Below are positions 26,989 to 34,165 of a DNA stretch of 64,000 nucleotides, in pieces. The notes under the pieces are model-generated. The model was not told the origin of the DNA, ran no database searches, and was given only the letters and a program-made list of their open reading frames with translations. Origin of the DNA: Chondromyces crocatus (lineage in GTDB: Bacteria; Myxococcota_A; Polyangia; Polyangiales; Polyangiaceae). The DNA is taken from contig NZ_CP012159.1 of the NCBI RefSeq assembly GCF_001189295.1, forward strand, positions 5,348,525 through 5,412,524, in the 5' to 3' direction. Positions within the stretch are counted from its first letter, which is position 1, and each line of letters starts with the position of its first letter. Position numbers and translations under genes: made by a program.

Positions 26989-27057
26989 GCGCCGGCCTCT
27001 TCTTCCCACGATAACCCAGTTCCCGATCACGCCCCGCCTCGACTACGCTCTCCACCG

Positions 27058-27822
27058 ATGCGGGCCATCGCGGCGGGGCTGTCGGACATCGGCAGGGCGC
27101 GGCTGCACAACGAGGACCGCTTTCTGCTCCTCCCGGAGTACAGCGTCTTCCTCGTTGCAGACGGCATGGGAGGTCATCGCTCGGGCGAGGTGGCGAGTCG
27201 CATCGCCGCCAGCACGGTTGCCAGCTACTTCCGCGGCAACCACGCCCCACCGGACGAAAGGCCGGGCGCTCGCCTCACCGCCGCCGTCGTCGAGGCCAAC
27301 GCCCGCATCTTCGCCCGCGCTGGCGACTCGCGCGCCCACCGCGGCATGGGGACCACCGTCGTCGCTGCCGCCTTCGCCCCCGAAGAGCAGACCCTGCACG
27401 TGGTCCACGCCGGCGACAGCCGCTGCTACCTCCTCCGCCAGCACCACCTGAAGCAGCTCACCCGCGACCACTCCCTCCTCGAAGACGCCCTCCGCGAGCG
27501 CCCCGACCTGTCGCCGCGCGATCTCGCCTACCTCCCTCGCAACGTCATCACCCGCGCCCTCGGCATCTCGGCCACCGTCGACGCCGACGCCTGCGCCGAA
27601 CCCACGAGGCCCGGCGACGTGTTCGTCCTCTGTTCCGACGGCCTCCACGGCTTCATCGACGAGACCGACATCACGCGCATCCTCGACGACCAGCCCGTGC
27701 TGACCGAAGCCTGCGCCCACCTCGTCGCCCTCGCCAACGAGCGCGGCGGCCGCGACAACATCACCGTCGTGCTCATCCGCATCGAGGACGGCGGCGCCCC
27801 CTGGACCCCAGCCGCCCCTTGA
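27058..27822 (+). CDS. PP2C-family Ser/Thr protein phosphatase
   Basis: This 254-residue single-domain cytosolic phosphatase of the PPM family removes phosphate from Ser/Thr residues using two or more Mn/Mg ions. All family motifs are present: NEDRF near the N-terminus, LVADGMGGHRSGEVAS, RGMGTTVVAA, VVHAGDSRCYLLR, LCSDGLHGFI and GGRDNITVVLIRI. It is one of two PP2C proteins in the window and counters the Ser/Thr kinases encoded here, though no kinase is adjacent. ATG 27058 gives MRAIAAGLSDIGRARLHNED, with the conserved core beginning immediately. It ends seven bases before a convergent glycosyltransferase gene. Confidence 0.95.
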   Translation: MRAIAAGLSDIGRARLHNEDRFLLLPEYSVFLVADGMGGHRSGEVASRIAASTVASYFRGNHAPPDERPGARLTAAVVEANARIFARAGDSRAHRGMGTTVVAAAFAPEEQTLHVVHAGDSRCYLLRQHHLKQLTRDHSLLEDALRERPDLSPRDLAYLPRNVITRALGISATVDADACAEPTRPGDVFVLCSDGLHGFIDETDITRILDDQPVLTEACAHLVALANERGGRDNITVVLIRIEDGGAPWTPAAP

Positions 27823-27829
27823 CCAGGCG

Positions 27830-28906
27830 CTACAGAATCCCGGCCGAGGCCCGATCGAGCAGCGTGTCGAGCTCGCCGAGGAGCGCTCGGTTGCCATCCT
27901 GCGCGTAGCTCGCGAGCTTCTCTTCACACCCCGGGAGCGCCGCCAGAAACCGCTGGATCACCGCCGGATCGTCCAGCGCCATCGCGTACTGCCCGAACCC
28001 CTCGCGCTCCAGATAGCGTGCGTTGAGCACCTGCTCGAACTGTCGCCCGAGCGGCACCGCCAGCATCGGCTTGTGCAGGTACACCGCCTCGCCCATCAGC
28101 GTGAACCCACCGCCCGCGATCACCCCTCGGCACGACGCGAGATCATCGATGAACCCCTCCTCGCTGAACGGCCGGAACCGCAGGTTCCCCTCCACCTGCT
28201 CCTCCGTGAGCCCGCGCCGCATCCCGTAGATCCGGCACTCCACCCCCGACTGCGCCAGCGTCTCCAGCAGCCGCCCGTATCCCTCGGCCGTCTGGTACAC
28301 GAGCAGGTGCTCCCCCGCGCGCCGACGCGCCGACAGGATCTCCGGGCGCAGGATCGGCGGCACCAGCGTCGTCCGGTCCTTGCGCACCGGCGGGTAGAAG
28401 AACGTCGAGATCAGGTAGTGGTCGCAGAACGGCAGCTTCCCCTTCACGAACGCCTTCGTCACCTTGAAGTCGCTCTGGTGGCCCTCGATCACCGCTGGAT
28501 CGTGCGAGCAGCGGTTGATGATCTGCATGTTGTCGATCGAGACGATGGGCAGCCGGTGCGCCTTCGCATACAGGTACGTCCACGACTCGAAGTCGCTGAT
28601 CACCACCTCCGGCTTGTAGTCCTTGATGAGCTCGAAATAGGCGGCGATGTTCTTGGGCAACCCCGACGTGCCGGCCAGCGCGTTGGACCACAGCGTCTTT
28701 CCTCGCCGGACCCGGTTCTCCTCGTAGATCATGTGCAGCCCGTGGATCCGGTTCACCCCCTCGAAGCGCTTCGACAGGAACTCCGTCGCCCGCCCCGAGG
28801 CCATGATCTCGATCTCGTGCCCCTCGCCGAGCAAGTGCTCCAGCACCACGCGCGAGCGCATCGCGTGCCCCATGCCCTCGCCGACGACGCCGTACAGGAT
28901 CTTCAT
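27830..28906 (-). CDS. MJ1255/VC2487-family glycosyltransferase
   Basis: This 358-residue GT-B-type enzyme resembles the MJ1255 family (TIGR00661, related to the MurG and UDP-glucuronosyltransferase folds). The N-terminal half opens MKILYGVVGEGMGHAMRS with the Gly-rich loop and His. The acceptor half has VVISDFESWTYLYAKAHRLPIVSIDN. The C-terminal nucleotide-sugar site includes SCRGVIAGGGFTLMGEAVYLHKPMLAVPL. Its place beside polysaccharide assembly genes suggests transfer of a sugar to a surface glycan or glycolipid. It starts at ATG 28906, divergent by 42 bp from a TIM-barrel-like gene, so the two may share a control region. Confidence 0.85.
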   Translation of the reverse strand: MKILYGVVGEGMGHAMRSRVVLEHLLGEGHEIEIMASGRATEFLSKRFEGVNRIHGLHMIYEENRVRRGKTLWSNALAGTSGLPKNIAAYFELIKDYKPEVVISDFESWTYLYAKAHRLPIVSIDNMQIINRCSHDPAVIEGHQSDFKVTKAFVKGKLPFCDHYLISTFFYPPVRKDRTTLVPPILRPEILSARRRAGEHLLVYQTAEGYGRLLETLAQSGVECRIYGMRRGLTEEQVEGNLRFRPFSEEGFIDDLASCRGVIAGGGFTLMGEAVYLHKPMLAVPLGRQFEQVLNARYLEREGFGQYAMALDDPAVIQRFLAALPGCEEKLASYAQDGNRALLGELDTLLDRASAGIL

Positions 28907-28948
28907 GCACCGAAAGCCTAGCGCGGTGTCGCACGCGGGACCTCACCC

Positions 28949-29923
28949 ATGAACAGACGCCGCATCTGGAGCGAGCTGCTCCCCCTTGCCGAGGTGGGCT
29001 CCCCCCCCGTCCTCCGCCTCCTCGCGCGGTACGGCCTCGACCTCGCCATCGCCGTTCGTCCCGACACCTTGCCCGAGCTACCCGCCCTCTGCCGCGCCGC
29101 GGCGAGCGCCGGCGTCCCCGTCGCCGTCTGGCCGATGCTCGACGACGCTGCGGGGCGCTGGGCCAGCGGCGCGACCATCACCCCCTACCGCGCCTTCATC
29201 GAAGAACTCCTGGCCACGCTCACCCGGGAAGACCTCACCCCCGCCGAGATCATCGTCGACCTGGAACCTCCGATCGGCCATGTCCAGCGCGCCCTCGACG
29301 ACCCCCGCGGCCTCTGGTCCCTGCTGCGCAGCAGGGCAGGGGACGACGGGACCTCGGCCGTCGCTGCCTTCCGCGCCCTCGTCGAGACCCTCGACGCGCG
29401 CGGCATCGTCGCCTCGGCGGCCATCGTCCCCTTCCTTCTCCGCGACGGCTCCTGGGAGCGCACCCTCGGCACCCCCGTCACGGGCGTCGGCTTCCGCGGC
29501 ATCCACGCCATGCTCTATACCTCGATGATCGAAGGCTGGTCGCGCGGCCTCCTCCGCCGCGCCGACGTCCTTGCGCTCCTCGCCCTCCTCTGCCGCGCTG
29601 CCCGCCTTCGCTTCGGCGACGCCGTGGGCGCCTCTCTCGGCGTGGTCGGCGTCGGCGCGCTCGGCGACGAGCCCACCTACCGGGATCCCGAAGAGCTGCG
29701 CCAGGACGCGGCCATCGCCCGCGCTGCAGGCATCGACGATCTCGCCCTCTTCGACCTCGCCGGCGTCCTCTCGCGCCCTCCGCCCGAAGCCTGGCTCGAC
29801 GCCTTCGTCGACGCCTCGCCTCACGCCACGCCTGCCCCGACGCTCCGAGCCCACGGCGCCCTCGCCGCCCTGGATTGCCTCCAGCTCCTCTCGCGACTCC
29901 GGCCCTTCTCGCGGACGCGTTGA
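28949..29923 (+). CDS. predicted TIM-barrel protein, possibly glycosidase-like
   Basis: I do not recognise a named family for this 324-residue soluble protein without signal peptide. Regular alternation of hydrophobic strands and helices suggests a beta/alpha barrel: LDLAIAVRP, VPVAVWPML, EIIVDLEPPI, VASAAIVPFLL, GFRGIHAMLYTS, GASLGVVGVGAL and DLALFDLAGVL. Acidic residues at strand ends (DLEPP, DLAGV) could be catalytic, as in glycoside hydrolase-type barrels. This is inference from pattern only. It is divergent from the MJ1255-type glycosyltransferase, and the pairing hints at a role in glycan metabolism. A stop at 29923 leaves 59 bp before the next convergent gene. Confidence 0.68.
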   Translation: MNRRRIWSELLPLAEVGSPPVLRLLARYGLDLAIAVRPDTLPELPALCRAAASAGVPVAVWPMLDDAAGRWASGATITPYRAFIEELLATLTREDLTPAEIIVDLEPPIGHVQRALDDPRGLWSLLRSRAGDDGTSAVAAFRALVETLDARGIVASAAIVPFLLRDGSWERTLGTPVTGVGFRGIHAMLYTSMIEGWSRGLLRRADVLALLALLCRAARLRFGDAVGASLGVVGVGALGDEPTYRDPEELRQDAAIARAAGIDDLALFDLAGVLSRPPPEAWLDAFVDASPHATPAPTLRAHGALAALDCLQLLSRLRPFSRTR

Positions 29924-29982
29924 CGTCGCCGCCCGCGCCCGCGGTGACGGCTCATCTCGCGGTCATGCCCGACCGGTACGGC

Positions 29983-30447
29983 TCAGAAGCGCCGGCCCTG
30001 CTGCACCAGGACGTAGCCCGACGTCGGCATGTAGCTCCGACGACGGCTCGTCCCCACCGACGGCGGCCTCAGCAAATAGTTCATCGCCAGCCGCTCATCG
30101 TCGAACACCTCGGCGTCCACGTGGTCCTCGCGAACGTGCCGCTTCACTTGCAGTGCGCCCACCGCCGTCTTCACCACCAGCGCGATGCGCGACGCATGGC
30201 GGAACATCCGATCGCGCAACCTGGCGCTCGCCGCCTCGAAGGCCGGATCGTTGCGCAGCGGCACCGAGCGCAGGTCCACGAGCAGTCGCCACTGCCCCTT
30301 GACCCCGTCGAGCACCGTACCGATCACCGCGATCTCCCCGTCCAGCTCCTCGATCGTCCGGTAAGGCACCGCGTTCCGCGTGAGCCGGACCAGGGACCTG
30401 GAAAGATCGTGTTCGATCGTGCAGTACGCAGTCGCAAGCAGTTGCAT
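29983..30447 (-). CDS. small protein, possibly STAS/SpoIIAA-like
   Basis: This hypothetical protein has 154 residues from ATG 30447 (an in-frame ATG at 30474 adds nine). The order of elements resembles the STAS/SpoIIAA-like fold: an N-terminal strand (TIEHDLSRSLVRLTR), LDGEIAVIGTVLDG, the strand RLLVDLRSVPLRNDP, a helix ASARLRDRMFRHASRIALVV and VFDDERLAMNYLL near the end. This is the pattern of small proteins measuring or buffering anti-sigma or environmental sensor states. The assignment is weak. The C-terminal 25 residues are basic and non-conserved in look. The 345-bp region upstream separates it from a divergent PEGA-like gene. Confidence 0.65.
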   Translation of the reverse strand: MQLLATAYCTIEHDLSRSLVRLTRNAVPYRTIEELDGEIAVIGTVLDGVKGQWRLLVDLRSVPLRNDPAFEAASARLRDRMFRHASRIALVVKTAVGALQVKRHVREDHVDAEVFDDERLAMNYLLRPPSVGTSRRRSYMPTSGYVLVQQGRRF

Positions 30448-30792
30448 GCGGGACGCTCCCACCGCTGCGCCCATGCAAGAACCGTAGCCGGGCGAGAGTG
30501 CGGAAAACGCCCAGGTCTCAACGCCGCTCACGGGTGGTGCGCCTGACCCTGGCGGCCCCCCCGACTGGCGGACCAGGCGGACCCTGACAGGGGACGGGCA
30601 GCGGCCGCGCACCGCTCCCGTTGGGAACAGTCACGGTCCTTCACGCTGCGTACGGGAAGCATCAGGAGCCCCGCGCGCTGCGTACAGGGGGCATCAGGGG
30701 TTCGACGCAGCCCATCGGGAGCTTCCCCATCGCCCGCTCGGCCCGTGGTAGCATCGCCTGGCTCGACGTTCAGAGCGGGAGAGCGGAGCGCG
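30448..30792. other. 345-bp divergent control region with a 22-bp near-repeat
   Basis: No gene is supported here. The stretch separates the STAS-like gene (-) from the PEGA-like gene (+) and must hold both promoters. A 22-base sequence beginning GCTGCGTAC occurs at 30645-30666 and, with three mismatches, at 30677-30698, spaced 32 bp apart (about three helical turns), as expected for a repeated regulator site. No recognisable sigma-factor motif was identified. Confidence 0.55.
30645..30698. repeat. 22-bp direct near-repeat, 32-bp period
   Basis: The two copies share GCTGCGTAC at the left and GCATCAGG at the right (19 of 22 identical). They lie 95-148 bp upstream of the PEGA-like start codon. 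They may be tandem binding sites. Confidence 0.6.
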
Positions 30793-31896
30793 ATGGCTGC
30801 GAGGGGTGCGAGGATTCAGAGCATGCCGGGACGGAGCAGATCAGTCGGAATCGGGATCGCAACGTTCGCCCTCGGCGTCACCCTCGGGGCGTCCCCGGCG
30901 TCGGCCCAGACGCAGGAAGAGCTGGACCGCGCTCGCGTCGAGTTCCGGCAAGGCGTCGCCTTGATGGCCGCGAACAACTGCGCCGCAGCGCTGGCGAAGT
31001 TCCAGGAAGTCGCCCGCGTCAAGCGCACCCCGCAGGTGCTCTTCAACATCGGCGAGTGCGAAGAGCGCGTCGGCAAGCTCGTCTCGTCCCTGGGCAACTA
31101 CCGCCTCGCCGCGGCCGCCGCCGAGGGCGACAAGAAGGCGCAGGACGTCACGAACCGCGTCGGCGATCGCATCGCCGCGCTGGAAGAGCGCATCCCCAAG
31201 CTCAACGTCCGGCGAGGCACGGGCGCGGAGACCGCGGCCATCTACCTCGACGGCGTCGAGATCGGCCAGAGCGAGTCCACCGCCGAGATCCCCGTCGACC
31301 CCGGCACCCACGTCGTGGCCGCGCGCGTCGGCGACAAGGAAGCCTTCCGCGAGACGGTCTCCATGGAAGAGCGCAGCGCGAAGACCGTCGACGTCACGAT
31401 CGAAGTCCCCGAGCCCGAGCCCGCCGCCGTCGAGCCCGAGCCCGTCAAGCCGCCGCCGCCGCCGCCTCCGCCGAAGGGCTCCAAGGTGCCCGGCATCGTC
31501 GTCCTGAGCGCTGGCGTCGCGAGCACCGTCGTGGGCGCCGTGTTCCTCGGCCTCCGCGGCGGCGCCCTCAGCGACCTCGACAAGGTCTGCAACAGCGACA
31601 ACGCTTGCCCCCCCTCGGCCGAGTCGACCGCGGACAGCGGCCGCCTCTACACCGGCCTCGCGCAGGTGACCCTCCCGCTCGGCGTGGTGGGCATCGCCGC
31701 CGGCATCGTGATGCTCGTGACCAGCGGCAAGGGCGGTGACGCTGCACCGTCCGAGGAGACCACGTCCGGCGAAGCCTCCAGCGAAGCCAGGCGCCGTGGC
31801 CCTCGCCGCGCCGCCTACAGCACCTGGTCTCCGTCGCTCGTGCCCGCCGCTTCGGGCGCCAATGTCGGCGGCCTCAGCGTGCGCATGCAGTTCTGA
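30793..31896 (+). CDS. signal-peptide/PEGA-like membrane protein with TPR-like region
   Basis: This 367-residue envelope protein of a type very common in Sorangiineae has a signal peptide (TFALGVTLGASPASAQ). A helical TPR-like stretch follows (EELDRARVEFRQGVALMAANNCAAALAKF, VLFNIGECEERVGKLV). A PEGA-like beta domain comes next (AAIYLDGVEIGQSESTAEIPVDPGTHVVAAR), then a proline stretch (VKPPPPPPPPKGSK), two hydrophobic helices and a basic tail. The PEGA-like module and proline hinge suggest it spans periplasm and membrane, maybe binding a cell-wall component; function unknown. The start is ATG 30793, or ATG 30823, which has AGGA upstream. It converges on the secreted Cys-rich lipoprotein gene. 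Confidence 0.82.
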   Translation: MAARGARIQSMPGRSRSVGIGIATFALGVTLGASPASAQTQEELDRARVEFRQGVALMAANNCAAALAKFQEVARVKRTPQVLFNIGECEERVGKLVSSLGNYRLAAAAAEGDKKAQDVTNRVGDRIAALEERIPKLNVRRGTGAETAAIYLDGVEIGQSESTAEIPVDPGTHVVAARVGDKEAFRETVSMEERSAKTVDVTIEVPEPEPAAVEPEPVKPPPPPPPPKGSKVPGIVVLSAGVASTVVGAVFLGLRGGALSDLDKVCNSDNACPPSAESTADSGRLYTGLAQVTLPLGVVGIAAGIVMLVTSGKGGDAAPSEETTSGEASSEARRRGPRRAAYSTWSPSLVPAASGANVGGLSVRMQF

Positions 31897-32004
31897 CCCT
31901 CGCCAGCGAGCGCGTGCAGCCTGACCTCGTCACGCACCGGACGGGCACGCGCTCCATGCGCATCGACGGGAGGCCGAAGCGCATGGCCGAGGGCGCAACG
32001 AAGC

Positions 32005-32026
32005 GCCTGACGCTTCTCGGTCAGGC
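32005..32026. terminator. 7-bp stem-loop between convergent genes
   Basis: GCCTGAC (32005-32011) pairs perfectly with GTCAGGC (32020-32026) around an 8-base loop. It lies between the end of the PEGA-like gene (+) and the stop of the Cys-rich lipoprotein gene (-), a likely bidirectional terminator without a strong U-tract. Confidence 0.5.
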
Positions 32027-32049
32027 CTCTCGTCCGGATCTGGGGTCGC

Positions 32050-33246
32050 TCAGGGGATGCAGCAGAACGTGGTCGGGTTGATCGGCTGGGCCGTCCCGGT
32101 GGGCGTCCCGCCCGTCGACGTGCACGAGCCGCCCGTGGGAGCGCCGGGCGCGGAGACCGTGCGCCCACGGATCGCGGGATTGTTCGCCACGTTCATGCAG
32201 GTCCCTGCCGTGAAGCTCGCGACGACCGTGGAGCAAACCCCGAGCGTCTGATCCGAATAGATCGACACGGTCGCCGGGCAGGTGCCATTGGCCCCAGGAC
32301 CGCATGCGCAGTCGTCCGCGCAGCCGCGGGTGTCCTCGACCGAGCCGTAGAACACGTGCTTCTGGGTGAACGCACCCGGTGGGCAGGCGACGTTCCCCTC
32401 TTGCGAGATGCACAGCCCGCTCTCGTACGGCGCTTCGGGCCGCGGCATGCAGGCCTGTCCGATGTTGCACCCGGCGCCCGTGACCGGCGCGTCTCCGCAA
32501 GCGCGGCCGAGCCGATCCCAGAGGGGATCGGGGCGATTGACCGGCGCAAGCTGTGGCTGGCACGTGCCGCTCCCGGTCGCCGCGATCGCCGTCGCGCGCA
32601 CCGAGACCGAGCAAGGATCCCCGGTGGCCATGCTGCACGTCTGGTTGGTGTTGGGACCGCACGTGAGCTGCCCGCCGGAGAAACCCGTCTCGTTGAAACA
32701 GGTCCCGTTCCAGCCCGGGGGCACGGTCACCGCGCCGATGCAGTAGGCCTCGTCGGCGCAGGGGGCGTCGCCCGTGGAGATGGTGATGGTCTCGAGCGCG
32801 GCGCACCCCGGGGTCCACGACGGCGCGGAGCAGGAGCACTGGCAGACCGCCGCTGGCGCCGTGATCCCGTCCGTCCCCACGTACGCCTGCCCCGGGAAGT
32901 TCGACGGGCAGCCCGGATCCCCCGCTGGCGCGCCATCGTACAGCGCGACGTAGCCCGTCCAGCCCGTGGGCACCGTGGGCACGCAGCTCACCTCGACGCA
33001 CTTGGGATCGGCGCAGTCCGCCAGCCCATCGTTGTCGTCGTCGACGCCGTTCGTGCAGTCCTCCGAGTGGCTCCCCGTCGTCGGGTTGGTGCCCCCGCCC
33101 GACGCGCCGGTGCCGCCCGAAGGCTCGGGGAGATCGAACGAGTAGTCGGGGAAGAGGCAGCCAGCGGGCGCGACGAGCGCAGCGGCAGCGCCGAGCCCCA
33201 TCAGGACGACGAAGCGGGCGCGATGGGTGCGAAGAAGCACGCTCAC
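32050..33246 (-). CDS. secreted Cys-rich lipoprotein with DxDxDG motif
   Basis: This 398-residue exported protein has no known enzymatic family. The signal sequence has basic THRAR then FVVLMGLGAAAALVAPAGC, giving a lipobox. A Gly/Thr-rich linker follows, then CTNGVDDDNDGLADCADPKC, the calcium-binding-like repeat common in myxobacterial surface proteins. The mature part has more than 30 cysteines in short spaced clusters (CQCSCSAPSWTPGC, CADDCACGPGANGTC). GTG 33246 is chosen: GAGG lies seven bases upstream, and the longer frame to 33438 adds a low-complexity leader. It sits on the same strand as the thaumatin-like lipoprotein beyond the hairpin-repeat array. Confidence 0.82.
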   Translation of the reverse strand: MSVLLRTHRARFVVLMGLGAAAALVAPAGCLFPDYSFDLPEPSGGTGASGGGTNPTTGSHSEDCTNGVDDDNDGLADCADPKCVEVSCVPTVPTGWTGYVALYDGAPAGDPGCPSNFPGQAYVGTDGITAPAAVCQCSCSAPSWTPGCAALETITISTGDAPCADEAYCIGAVTVPPGWNGTCFNETGFSGGQLTCGPNTNQTCSMATGDPCSVSVRATAIAATGSGTCQPQLAPVNRPDPLWDRLGRACGDAPVTGAGCNIGQACMPRPEAPYESGLCISQEGNVACPPGAFTQKHVFYGSVEDTRGCADDCACGPGANGTCPATVSIYSDQTLGVCSTVVASFTAGTCMNVANNPAIRGRTVSAPGAPTGGSCTSTGGTPTGTAQPINPTTFCCIP

Positions 33247-33395
33247 AGAGAACCTCGCGGACCAGGCCTGCGCATTGCAGACGCGATGGCCTTGCCAGAA
33301 TAACGCGGTGTGAGGTGGGACATCAACGTCCACGCACCTCCAGCGCTTCCGAGGAGTGCGGCGTCCTCGAGGGGAAAGCCGCCTGCGCTCTCCTT

Positions 33396-33437
33396 TGCCG
33401 CCCGCAGCCGCCCGCATGCCGCCCGCAGCCGCCCGCA
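33396..33437. repeat. perfect 2 x 21-bp tandem repeat
   Basis: Two exact 21-base copies, each made of TGCCGCCCGCA plus GCCGCCCGCA, lie head-to-tail in the gene-poor region upstream of the Cys-rich lipoprotein gene. A third imperfect half-copy (TGCCTCC) follows. Each copy is itself a near-duplicate of a 10-base unit. Confidence 0.85.
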
Positions 33438-33711
33438 TGCCTCCTGCGTGCCCCCGTATCCCTTCTGCTGTCTGCTCTCTCTCGGCGGTCCGGGCCGTGC
33501 GCCATGCCGAGCGAGGGGGGACCGATGGGTCGGTGGTGTTCCCGAGCGAGGTGGTGGGGGCGGGGGGCTGGGAACGTGGGTCCTTCCCTTTGGGTGCGCG
33601 CTGGAGGCTGGCTCTTTACCGTGAACCTCGGCGGAGCGCTGCTCACCGACTCGTCGCTTCTGAACGCCATCGGCGTCGCCCCGGAGCGGCGAAGGACAGC
33701 CTGCCGGCGGC

Positions 33712-34111
33712 GAAGAAGTCGACGTGATGTCGTCCTCGGGACGCGAAGGCAGCGAAGATGACGGATGAGGCACCGTGAAAGACGACGCGATGTCGTCCTC
33801 GGGACGCCAGGCGTCCGTGAAAGACGACGCGATGTCGTCCTCGGGACGCGAAGGCAGCGAAGATGACGGATGAGGCGTCCGTGAAAGACGACGCGATGTC
33901 GTCCTCGGGACGCCAGGCATCCGCGAAAGACGACGCGATGTCGTCCTCGGGACGCCAGGCATCCGCGAAAGACGACGTGATGTCGTCCCCGGGACGCCAG
34001 GCATCCGCGAAAGACGACGTGATGTCGTCCCCGGGACGCGAAGGCAGCGAAGATGGCGGATGAGGCACCGTGAAAGACGACGCGATGTCGTCCCTGGGAT
34101 GCCATGAAGCC
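33712..34111. repeat. tandem array of eight hairpin-bearing units (42 and 63/64 bp)
   Basis: Eight units are in tandem: 33712-33774, 33775-33816, 33817-33880, 33881-33922, 33923-33964, 33965-34006, 34007-34069 and 34070-34111. Each shares a 33-base core followed by either a 9-base tail CAGGCATCC-like (type A, 42 bp) or a 30-base tail beginning GAAGGCAGCGAAGATG (type B, 63 or 64 bp), in the order B A B A A A B A. The core holds GACGACGCGATGTCGTC (6-bp stem, 5-base loop) overlapping a second stem CGTCC-TCG-GGACG. The two stems share bases and are mutually exclusive. Substitutions fall in loops (GCGAT/GTGAT, TCG/CCG) or keep pairing by wobble. It lies between two lipoprotein genes on the minus strand. 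Confidence 0.9.
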
Positions 34112-34165
34112 GCGCACGTCGACGTGGCGAGAGCCCGCGGTGCCAGCGTGGGCACCGGCCGAGCA

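Larger units (their letters stand above)
33247..34165. other. 919-bp gene-poor region holding a hairpin-repeat array
   Basis: All three minus frames and some plus frames stay open here because of GC bias, but none has a convincing start, signal or conserved motif. The region contains a 2 x 21-bp tandem duplication (33396-33437), G-runs near 33550-33570, and the tandem hairpin array (33712-34111). A reading-frame slip inside the array (one unit is 64 instead of 63 bases) argues against the array being coding. On the minus strand it is the upstream flank of the Cys-rich lipoprotein gene. Confidence 0.6.

Noticed and set aside
33712-34111. A CRISPR array
   Set aside because: The non-core tails are only two recurring types rather than unique spacers, repeats vary by loop changes, and no cas gene is near.
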